Part shown: positions 1 to 10,400 of the stretch, piece by piece
Numbering within the stretch: the first letter of the stretch is position 1
Layout: each line of letters starts with the position of its first letter
The notes under the pieces: generated by a model
Database searches by the model: none
Told to the model about the DNA's origin: nothing
What the model saw: the letters and a program-made list of their open reading frames with translations, nothing else
Translations under genes and position numbers: made by a program
NCBI GenBank assembly: GCA_000697665.1
Contig: KL197778.1
Span: 31,498 to 59,678 of the forward strand
Source: Jaapia argillacea MUCL 33604
Lineage: Eukaryota; Basidiomycota; Agaricomycetes; Jaapiales; Jaapiaceae
Reading direction: 5' to 3'
Length of the DNA: 28,181 nt

Positions 1-2433
1 ACACCCGCGCAAGTACTCGCCGTAGCGCACCCTCCCCTCAGGATTACTCCTCCACTATCGCTGTGTCGAGTCGAGTTTCCTTTTGTGTTCCGATTACTGG
101 ACGCATCAATTCCGGACCTTACAAAGTCTGTCCTATGCATTCCCGCATCCCGAAACACTGATCCCTCCCGTTCTTCAATTTCCATTGAAGATGAACAACT
201 ACCCCTCACTCGGACCTCACGCACCCTGAGTACCCCACAGCGAGGACCCATGAGCATCAGGTCATCAATCTCTGCAAAGCCTATGACAGAGAACAAGGGA
301 GAGACACTCACGGATTGCAAATCGCCCCGGTCGTGGTTCGTTGCTAGATAAACCGGTGCAAGATGTTTCATGTGTATGGACCCTGAACCGACACAGCCAT
401 GTGTATGACGAAAATTCAACGGGAGCTAGCTCGACAGTCAGCACCAACACTGTGTCTCGAGAGAAACAAATGTCGACTCAACGGGACGTGCAGTTGCAAG
501 GTAAGGTCCTGTGAGGTCATCAGATTTTGCTGAGATTGACACCGAAACCCTAGACCCAGCTATCCTGACTTCTCCCATCCTCAGACCCTTCCCCAAATTT
601 AACACTTTTGAGCATCGTCTGATGATTGACTTGTGAAAACCCAAGGCAAGCAAAGATCCTGATTTCACAAGGTCCTCGGTGTCTTCCCTGGTTGTGTTAT
701 GCAACTTGCCTGGAATAGTCGAGTACTGCCGAACGCCAACTCTGGACTGGAATGTGCAGTTAGGTCCAGTCCGACACCAACTGCTGAGGTCTGACCATCC
801 TTGACACATATAAGCACCCCCTCGATGTAAGTCTGGAGCATCTCTCCGACTGGTGAAACTGACCATGTCCTTTCATTTATGCAATAAGACTTGCTTCCCG
901 ACCAACTAAACATTTGTACAGTTGCCCTATGTGCTGTGAGCTCCTCAGAGGGAAGTTAGGGTGATGCGGATTGAAGGTTGGATAGTATGGGCAGGTCGGT
1001 CGGTCTTGTTCAGATTGTCCTGGTTAGGGTCAGTATGGCTTCCCTCCTGACTCTCACTCATACCTGAAATCGATGATGGTGGCGATGTGGTCTGATATTA
1101 TCTCTTCCTCACATTCCTCACCTAATCCTACTTTGATTTCCATAGCAATCACGAAACCTATCCAGACATGCCTCATCCCGATCCAATCCATCCGTACTTG
1201 TGTCTACATCATATCCTCCATATGGCATGCTACTATTCCCCTCAACTGTGGTCGGTCGAACATGTACACCCTTTCCCGCCTTTTGTTGCCCTCACGACCC
1301 ACAATACCGTGAACATTCACCTCGGATTGTGAGAAACCTCTATCAGATTGGGAGATGTAAGCCTAGTAGGTATACCTGTGAAGGTGGTGTGACCACATTC
1401 CCCTTTCCCCTGCAATTGTTACTTATTCCTGCCTTATAGTCATCCCATCCGATTCATCCCTCTGCCGTTTCTGTCCTTCCTCTGCTTGTGTTTACGAGGA
1501 CCCCATCAAATCTACCAGCTGGACCTTTCTCTGATGATGCCGCCGAATGACAGAGAGTTGTGGTGGTTGTTTCTGTATGTTTCTGATTGTTGACTGCTTG
1601 TCCCGAAGTACCTATCTCCAATCATCATTATACTTATTTGGGCTCCTCGCGTGATTGATCCTCTGGCTGAGGAATGATTGTTAAGTGTTTCCAGTGCTTG
1701 GTATATTCGGGGACAAGATTATCAACTAATGCTGCTACAATAGTCACCTAGGCCTTGGGTTATAATGCTATGCATCTGAAATTGGGCTATTAGGCTATGA
1801 GACCTCAGGGCTAGGATGACTCTGAGGGTATACGTTTACTATGTTGGGCTATCAGCCTAAGTGGCTTTGGACGTATGGATGCATGTACTACAGGGTAGAA
1901 GTGATGGTGGCTATGAAATACCACAAAGGAGGGGTTTGCCCCTGCAGCTATTATGCCTCTCTAAACTCGGTAGTCCTAGGTACCCATATCCCATTTTCCA
2001 GATGTATCCCCCAGTCATCGCATAGTTATTCCTTCCTATTTATTTTTCCACAACTACACACTCGTTTGCTATGATGATGACCCACGATGGTTTGATGACC
2101 TGTTATGCTTATGCTTTGGTTATTCTAATTCTCTTTATGCTCCATGTGTATGTACACCAATTATACGAGCTTTTCCAATTGCCATGCTCGCTCTTGTGAT
2201 AAGAACGGTGTCTCATCATTCCCATGGGCTGGCTCCAATTTGAGCTGGATATATTGATGGAAACGACTACGCTACCCGTCGAGGGGCGTCACACAAAGGT
2301 TGATTCTGTCAATCTGATCGACGAGGACTAACTTGGCTAAACTCTTTCCCAATATGGTAGCATCAGATGCTCAGGGGTTGGCAGTCGATTGACGAATCAA
2401 CGCGGCTCCTCTTCCAATCTCTCTCTAGTCGAC
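1..2433. other. Stretch with no supportable gene
   Basis: I find no gene I can support here. The longest open frames (85-351 on the plus strand, 438-866 on the minus strand) lack recognisable motifs and convincing splice structure. The Ser/Arg/Pro-rich stretch around 150-330 could be an exon of a gene that begins outside the window, but nothing confirms it. From about 900 to 2400 the sequence is T-rich with many short stops in all frames and reads as intergenic. I see no tRNA, rRNA or terminal-repeat element in it. Confidence 0.5.
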
Positions 2434-3505
2434 ATGCCCAAACCTGCCACTAAAGCTCAGAACGGTACTACAGGATCCGCCGAATATGTGCTGAACACTC
2501 ATTTTTGCCGATGTTGCTTATCGTCCTAATCAACGTCGTGTAGAACTGGCGCAAGCGTTAAAAGCTACAGGCAACACTCACTTCAGCGCAAAGCGATTCG
2601 AGCAAGCTCTTCGTACCTACTCTGAAGTCATTGATAAGTACAGCGACAAGGCTGCTTCCGAGAATGTTAGAACAGTCGTTTGCAATTGCGCTGCGTGTTG
2701 CCTAGAACTCTGTACGTTTATTAACCCCTGTCTTACCCACTGTTCGTTCACTGTCGACGCATTTTTCAGCCCAGTACCAACGATGTGTCGATGACTGCCA
2801 ACAAGTCATATCCACCGCTCCAGAACCTTCGACCCCGACTTCTGCCAAACTCACTTGCAAGGCGCATTTTCGTCTGGCTCGTGTATACAAGGGACTTGGA
2901 GACTTTGCCAAAGCTCTCGAAGCGTTCGAGGGCTATCGGAAGGACGGAGAAGGTAGTGCCGAGGATGAGAAGAAGCTACGGGAGGAGATCGTTGCAGAGC
3001 AGCGGGTGAAGGAACGAAAAACGAATGGTGATGATAGGGGTGAGCTAAGGTATAAAAGACAGCATCCCTACTCTCAACCTCCGCCACCCGTGCGTCCTCA
3101 TCTAAACCATCTCCACCCCTCGCATCCCCGCTCAAACCCAGCGGACCGAAGACGATTCCCATCGACTACATGGTCCTCGTCGAGGACGATAAATACAACT
3201 TTACCGAAGAAGTCCTGGAGTCACCTTGCGTCCCTCACCCACCTGTGGAAGACTCCCAGAATGTCTTGATGCAGTTCTCCTACAAACACCATCATGAGTT
3301 GATTAGGAAGTGCACGGGGAGATGGAGGCGCGTTGAGTGCAGAATGCCTGCGACTCCGCAGTTGAGGCATTCGCCCTTGTCTCATTTGCATGTGCAACCA
3401 CCGCGGGTGGTGGATTTGGCGCAACTGCTTTGTGTATCGGGAGGTCCTTGTGATCTTGCGGCTAAGAAGTTTATTGAGGACGAAATGAGGGATTCATGGA
3501 CTTGA
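2434..3505 (+). pseudogene. TPR-repeat protein, probably damaged
   Basis: Exon 2544-2711 encodes a classic TPR helix pair (ELAQALKATGNTHFSAKRF, then AALRTYSEVI-like and a cysteine-rich CNCAACCLEL). A normal 58-bp intron (2712-2769, gtacgt to ttcag) joins it to 2770-3039, encoding SQYQRCVDDCQQVI and a further TPR (AHFRLARVYKGLGDFAKAL). TPRs are protein-protein interaction repeats, often in Hsp70/Hsp90 co-chaperones. An ATG at 2434 (MPKPATKAQNGTTGSAE) is the likely start, but no GT donor joins its frame to the TPR exon; an ATATGT at 2486-2491 could be a mutated GTATGT. The frame changes again near 3040-3062 and continues to a TGA at 3503-3505 through a Ser/Pro linker and a C-terminal part I do not recognise. 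The two frame breaks suggest a pseudogene or sequence errors. Confidence 0.6.
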
Positions 3506-3989
3506 GGGGTTGAAACTTTGACTCGTAGGAAAGGTTTTGGACTTCGGGCTCAAGTTCCAGCTACTCGTCTCACCCGAATAGAGACTGAAATTTACCTTTC
3601 ATTGTGGAAGTCCCGCTTAACTCCGTTGGTAGAACGCGTCACTAGTACCATCTTTGGTGATGACGAGGTCAGTTGTTCAAGTCGGCTAGTGGGAATACGC
3701 TTGTCATTTAGGGTGGATTCTTATCTACTACGAGGTAATGGCTTCACGAAATCCGTCAACTAAAATTTTCATTCCGTAACCTGCAAGTCGCAGAAGCATC
3801 ACGTATATTCGCATCTGCGACACTACTGTACAAGGCCTAACAACCAGCCCAACCAACGACCAACTTCCACACCCTGCTAGCTGAGACTTCTGCGCAAACG
3901 GGGCAGTGCGTAAATGGGATCACGAACAGTCTACCGACCGTACCTATATCGAAAAGTGGTTAGGTCAGTATGACAACGAAATCGCATTG
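3506..3989. other. Intergenic, convergent gene ends
   Basis: This lies between the 3' ends of the plus-strand TPR gene and the minus-strand RBX1-like gene. It should hold both 3' untranslated regions. I see no coding exon, RNA gene or repeat in it. Confidence 0.5.
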
Positions 3990-4720
<731 letters not shown>

Positions 4721-4729
4721 CGTGCGTGC

Positions 4730-4738
4730 GTGCAAGTC
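4730..4738. repeat. Probable LINE target-site duplication, copy 1
   Basis: GTGCAAGTC occurs here and again at 12271-12279, bracketing the non-LTR element. Flanking bases differ on both sides, so the duplication is exactly 9 bp. Confidence 0.65.
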
Positions 4739-5368
4739 GTAAAGTGGCGAGTAAGTGATTGTTACTTTGTTACTTCATTGATTCCGCCTGTGCTCTTACA
4801 GAGCTGAGGATCGTGCCCCAGCGGATCTGACTAGACGACTCTACTGACAGTAAAAGTGGAGGATGATAAAGTGGGGAATGGTAAAGGACTGGTACGATCA
4901 TGCCCAATGTGTTCCTTTCCAACTGTGACGCGCCAGCCCGCTTTGTGTGTTTTCACCATTTTCCACAACGGCGTTGGCGGTCAGGTCTAATGACGGCCAA
5001 AACACATCGGGTCCGTGGTTGCCCCATTCGGTGGGTAGTCCGGCGTTGAGCGTGCAGCCATGTGATGATCCCCTGTATTCTCGACTGCATACGTGAGACC
5101 TTCTGCAGTCTCCGCACACTAGCCATGAACTTGGGTTCCCCATTCAGTGGGTAGTCCGGCGTCCTGACCAGGTACGACTTTTGTTGCTCGACCATAAGGA
5201 CGGCGGTGGGTGGTGGGGTGCTCTGCTCAACGACTTTAAGGAGGGGCATACGGAGGGCAGCGGAGTTGTTGGATGGTTCTAGGGGATCGGAAGAGGGCGA
5301 GAAAGGGGCGAAGGTCGCGGTGCGAGTTATAGACATATAAACAAGGTGTGGTTGGTGGGGTTCCTCAA
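4739..5368 (-). other. 3' UTR of the LINE
   Basis: This stretch lies between the TAA stop of the LINE frame (5369-5371) and the inferred 3' terminus. It contains a 25-bp direct repeat. An overlapping minus-strand frame (4953-5414) has no recognisable domain and lies out of frame with the polyprotein, so I do not call it a gene. Confidence 0.6.
5022..5162. repeat. 25-bp direct repeat in LINE 3' UTR
   Basis: Positions 5022-5046 and 5138-5162 match at 24 of 25 bases (core GTGGGTAGTCCGGCGT). The repeat period is 116 bp. The single mismatch is CG versus CA, a CpG-type change. Confidence 0.8.
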
Positions 5369-7402
5369 TTAGCACCCAGCGCTGATTGCTGCGCACCGTT
5401 GTACATCTCCCCATATTCTGCCTGCGAGTCTGATACCTGCTGTGTGCCAGGCAGAGTGGATGTTGTGTAGTACGCGATCTCGGGTGATGTGGCTGGGGAA
5501 CGAAGAGGTGGTAATGAATCTATCGAGAGGGGGGATGTGACCTAGATAAAATTGGGTGATACCCAATGGCCATACAATGGGTGAGTCGGCGAGGAATGAT
5601 TCTGCTGCGAGTTGTAGTCCTCGAAACTCTGAAAGCGATGTCCCCTCTTGGTTGAGAATGGAGTCCGTTTGAGAAATGAGGGTTGACGCTGTTCTATCAC
5701 GGAAATCAGTGAATAACGGACAATAGACGAAAACGTGGTGTGGATCTTCGTAAGTCTGGCATCCAAATCTACAGGACGCGCTCAGGGTCCTCCCTCTATC
5801 TGCCAAGCAAAGCGCTGTTGGGAGTTGACCCGATCGTGCGTATAATTGCACGGTCGCTGAGTATGCTGATGGTGCTCGTGTGTAGGGATGGTTCGGCGGT
5901 GGTCTCGGGTCATATAGCCAAGTTGCCATGCGGAATTTGTGTCCTGTACCCAGGACCATAGATGTCTGCTCCACGAGCAACAGGCTAATATATTCCTTCA
6001 AATTCGATTCAATCCATCCGTCACTCTCTGAGTACGGGGTGTATTCGTCCATGAAGAATGTGGGTATTGGTGCTGGGGGCAGGTTGTCGGAGAACCGCTG
6101 GGATTTGGATGCATAGTGATCGGCTTCGGAATTCAATCTACTCGGGATAGAGGTATCGTCGGCATGGCCTCGCGTGTATTCGATAGCGACATTTCTCTTC
6201 TCTTGTGATAGGCTGAGTATCCATCGGTAGTAGGATCGGCCGTTCATGGATCGGAGACGGCTTTCGATGCTGAACGCTGTTCGATGGTCCTCAATGAGGC
6301 GAACCGTGTTAAGGTGGTCTGTGTAGAGGATGGCTGATGTGTTTTCATCAGCCAAGGTGAGAGCAGAGATGATTCCGAAAAGTTCTCCGTGGAGGATAGA
6401 TGAATTACGACCCATGATCCGGAATATGGCCGTGCTGGGTCCCGTAACCGCAGCTGTGACAGTTTTGAGATCTCGTAGGCCGGCCAATGCAGGGAGCATT
6501 GACCCATCAGATGCCCATAGCTGTTGTGTTGGGCTTTTGATCGGTGATGGCAATAGCGATAGTAGGCTGGGTGTGATTTGGATGAGGTCTTCAGCGTTTC
6601 GTCGACGGTCTTGCCTGCTATGAAGTAGGTCGGTTCCGCCTTCAAAGAACCATGTCGGCTTGGCGCCGTTGACGAAAGTCGTCATTGATCTCCATGCATC
6701 CTGTCCAGGTTTGTCCTTCTTGCGGTGTGTAGGGAATGGTGGCGTGGTCATACAACAGAATTGAAGTCCTAATACGGGGTCGTAGTCCCAATCACCGACT
6801 TGGCGGAGCCATTGGATTCCTCGGGATCTCAATGATAGCCATGTCCGACCATGCGGGGCATTCGGTCGATGTCGACTGCAGAGGTGGGCGGCATGAGACA
6901 GACCTATTTCACCCCGTATAACGTGGCTTTGGTCAGTCTGTCGGATGTAGAGCCGAGGCTTTATGGACCTTAGCATCTTTTGAGCGACGATCCACGCTGT
7001 CGGTAGTCGGTTGTAATAGTGGACAAAGTCGAGAGAGAGTCCAGATCTGTCGAGGGGGGAGAGACAGTTGTTGTACATGCAGGACCAGTCCGCCATTGTG
7101 ATGAGTGCCATTTGTCGATATGGGGCTACGTGGTGGTTGAGATCTCTAACCAGTCCTTCAATTGCCAGAGTTGTGTTGATGCGAGAGATGGAGGGAAATT
7201 CAAAACCCATGAACGGGACAGGTAGGGTCAGAATGTCCTTGTTCGGTGCAAACGGAAAACCAAGAAGACCGTGGATCTTTGATGCGATTAGGGTGTCAAG
7301 GGCTACAGCGTCATCCTCGCGGAGTGGTTGTAGGGAGAGCATGGCTCGCACGCGGGCTGCTATGATTTGCGCCATCATCTTGCGTAGTAGGGTGATGGGT
7401 AA
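5369..7402 (-). CDS. LINE polyprotein, C-terminal part: RNase H and CCHC finger
   Basis: This is the continuation of the LINE frame downstream of an in-frame TGA (7403-7405). Eight open codons precede the first ATG at 7378, which opens a 669-residue frame. The first part continues the RT thumb/connection region. RNase H type I lies at about residues 286-425 counted from that ATG: ASDGS (D291), HGELFGI (E332), YTDHLNTV (D354), RGHADD (H405) and SEADHYAS (D420), so the acidic quartet and histidine are all present. RNase H removes the RNA strand after reverse transcription. A C-x3-C-x7-H-x4-C finger follows (C536, C540, H548, C553), as in many LINE C-termini. The frame ends TGC TAA. It is most simply part of one protein with the upstream frame; independent translation from 7378 is possible but unsupported. 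Confidence 0.85.
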   Translation of the reverse strand, partial: LPITLLRKMMAQIIAARVRAMLSLQPLREDDAVALDTLIASKIHGLLGFPFAPNKDILTLPVPFMGFEFPSISRINTTLAIEGLVRDLNHHVAPYRQMALITMADWSCMYNNCLSPLDRSGLSLDFVHYYNRLPTAWIVAQKMLRSIKPRLYIRQTDQSHVIRGEIGLSHAAHLCSRHRPNAPHGRTWLSLRSRGIQWLRQVGDWDYDPVLGLQFCCMTTPPFPTHRKKDKPGQDAWRSMTTFVNGAKPTWFFEGGTDLLHSRQDRRRNAEDLIQITPSLLSLLPSPIKSPTQQLWASDGSMLPALAGLRDLKTVTAAVTGPSTAIFRIMGRNSSILHGELFGIISALTLADENTSAILYTDHLNTVRLIEDHRTAFSIESRLRSMNGRSYYRWILSLSQEKRNVAIEYTRGHADDTSIPSRLNSEADHYASKSQRFSDNLPPAPIPTFFMDEYTPYSESDGWIESNLKEYISLLLVEQTSMVLGTGHKFRMATWLYDPRPPPNHPYTRAPSAYSATVQLYARSGQLPTALCLADRGRTLSASCRFGCQTYEDPHHVFVYCPLFTDFRDRTASTLISQTDSILNQEGTSLSEFRGLQLAAESFLADSPIVWPLGITQFYLGHIPPLDRFITTSSFPSHITRDRVLHNIHSAWHTAGIRLAGRIWGDVQRCAAISAGC

Positions 7403-10400
7403 TCATGTCGAGAACTTGGGCAAGGTGAAGTTTTCGATGTAGTCGCGTAAATCAGCGGAACGGGAGGCCGAATCGTTAACTTTCATTCTGAGCATCTCCA
7501 AGAAACCACGGTGGACAGGAACAGGGTAGTATGTTATGTCGAATGGGCTTCTTCCAAGGCGACGGCTGACAGATGGCATCACTACGGTTTCTTTGGTGAA
7601 GGCGGGGTCATTGAGGATGTATACAGCGGTTTTGGACCATTGTGTTAACCAGCCGTATGTGAATTGGAACCTTTCCATCATGAGACAGAAGTATTGTAGT
7701 CCCACTAGCGTTTTCGCAAAGATGTATGAGTCGTCGGTTGCTTCAACCATAACAATTGGTAACCGGATGTTGTCGATTGATAGGTGGGGATCATTCCTCC
7801 GACCAGCATCCGTTTGGATGATAAGGGTATCTTGGCTTGCCGCTGCAAGATCGTTCAGCCAGTAATGTCCCATTCCCGTGGTGAAGGTTGATTTGATCGG
7901 AGAAGCACTTCGTCCTTGCATATTCACCCCGGAGATGAGGATGGGTTCTGTTAGCCCGTAAGCTGTGCGGATACGACACGAAACATTTTCTTGCGCTGCC
8001 TTGTCCAGGTCAATGATGGCCTCTGGCAGTCCGTATGCTCGGATTGCGTCGTGGAAGCCCTCGGGGGCCAGATAGTCGAATCCTTTCATCTGGTCGCGTT
8101 TGATTGCATACACCGATTGTTTCATTCGGTTGGACCAACAGGAGACATTAGACAGAAAACCCATGAGGTCCCTTGTTTGTACGCCTTGCTGTGTGGCCAC
8201 CTGTGTCTTCGGTATGAGGGACAGGCGGGTAGCGTATGGGGTCAGGAGGTGGCATAGATATGATAGCGGTGAATTGGCCAAGAAGTTTGATAGCATAATT
8301 CCCCGTTTATTTGTCAAATCGGTGCGTATGCCGCGCTTGTGTAGCATGATGAGGATGGTGTCCTTCACAGCGCCAGGGAACCGTGATGTGGCGACTATGT
8401 AGTTGTGGAGGTTTACCACGACCTGGAGGGGTTCATCGCCGAGTGCTTTGATGCACCACTTCTCCCAGCCGTCGGGGCCCGGGGATGGTCGTGGGTTGCC
8501 TTTCCGGAGTAGAGCTCGGAACTCTGTTACAGACGCTTGCTGAGGCCATATGAAGGGCTCTGTCATCGTCTTCTCCTTCAGGGCTTTAACCGATTTAGTC
8601 GTCATCCATGGTTTCTCCATATCCGGTGGTGGTGCACGTTTGTAGAGCTCCGAGAAGTATTGTCGAGTGGCTTCTTTGACCTCGTTCGGTTCAGATAGGA
8701 GAGTCGCATTATCGTCGGGTTTGTTGACCACGAGTGGAAGATCAACGAATTCCGCGTATGCTGTGACCAGTCGCTTGGTAGAGCCTCCCTTTAATGCTTC
8801 AGAAATCCTTCTCTGGTCCCGTAGTCTCGCTTGGTTTGCAGCTTCTGTCCGTCGTTCACGGTAGAGGGATTTTGCCAGGGTTCGTCGTTTCGATCGCAGG
8901 TGGTCTGGGAAGCCCTCATACGACCCGTTGTGTACCCTTCCATATTTCAGGAGCTCTCGGGTCATGTAGTCGCGAGAGTTGGATGACACCCGTGCACGCT
9001 GGGGATTATTGTAGAGCCATATTGCCCCGCCAATCATTCTGAGCTCTGCGCGAAGCCTTTGGATAGCTGGAGATGTTACATCGGTTGTAGTTTTGCGCGT
9101 GTACCGGGGCATGCGACCAAAGCATTCATCCGCAGTGCTTGTGAGGATCTTGGTGAAAGCCTCATAAGTCGCAATAAAAGAGAGATCGCTTTCAATGGGA
9201 GAAAGTAGCACTCCTTGTTCCTTAACTCTCTTTTCCACCAGTCGGGCAAAGTTGTCGAATCGCTCCTTTTCACAACCACCAGGGTATTTGACTCGAGGCG
9301 GAGGGGTGTAAAGGTTCAATTCCTTCCTCCGAAAGGTTCCCAGGTTCTCTGTTGGAGGTTTTGGGATGATATGACCGATGATGGCCCTATGGTCTGTGAC
9401 CGGGATGTAATCCGTACGTGAATCCGCGACCTTGATATCTGCGTCCAGTATTCCCCAGCTCGATGTGACGATACGGTCGATGATTGATCCACCCTCTTCT
9501 CCCTTTCGGCAGGTCCAGTCTGTTAGGCGAGATCGTTCCAGGTTTTTGAGCCAGAGGTCACAGCCGTCGACAGTCGTTAAGAATCTTCGGTAGTGATTAC
9601 GAGCCTCAGTTCCACCTGATCCTCTTTCTGCTATTGCGACTGTTGCGTTGAGGTCACCTGCTAGTGTCCATCCATCTGGGGTAGCATTACAGTATTTCGC
9701 AACTGTGGGCCAGTATGACATTGTGTAACTGTTCGCTTCAGGATTCCACGGAGCGTAAGCGCCAATGACGCGATGCAAGAAAGCCCGGCCATTGTTTGTC
9801 GTCAGTATAAGATCCACAACAATGAGCCGTCCTTTCAGACATGGTTCGGTTATCGGGATTCGTTGTGCAACTTGTATTCCCTTCCTGACGGCCAGGAGCA
9901 TTCCCCATTTAAAGAGGTGGTGGTTGTTGGACGGGACTGCTCTCTCTTCGAAGACGTGATAGTCGTTGGTGGGGAGTCGGCCAGCCACAGATTCCTTGCA
10001 TTTCGTCTCAGATATGATGACAATGTCAGGGTTTCGGTGGGCTAGAGCAGAATTGATGTGTTGTGTCTTGAGGACATCTCCCATGCCATTGGCGTTAAGT
10101 GCGAAAACTGATAATGACGACGTTGGTAGTGGGGTCGCGTAAGCAGGGATCGAGACAACAGAGAGTAGCATTAAGAGTAGAAGGGTTGGGTACCATAGGT
10201 GAGAAAGGAGTGACAATACGATGGCAAGTAGATAGAGAATCATTCGAGATAGACATCGTAAGACATTAAAGGGATCAATATGCGCATACGCCCCAGCCAG
10301 TGATAGTATTGACAAGGGTATCTGGGCAGTAGATGCTGTGATCAAGCGTTCTGCGGGGTCACCAAGAGGTGGATGAGAACCAGATAGACAGGGCCATAGG

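Noticed and set aside
438-866. 142-residue minus-strand frame
   Set aside because: No recognisable motif, no support from splice sites or composition.
4953-5414. 153-residue minus-strand frame overlapping the LINE end
   Set aside because: Out of frame with the polyprotein, no domain, lies mostly in the 3' UTR.
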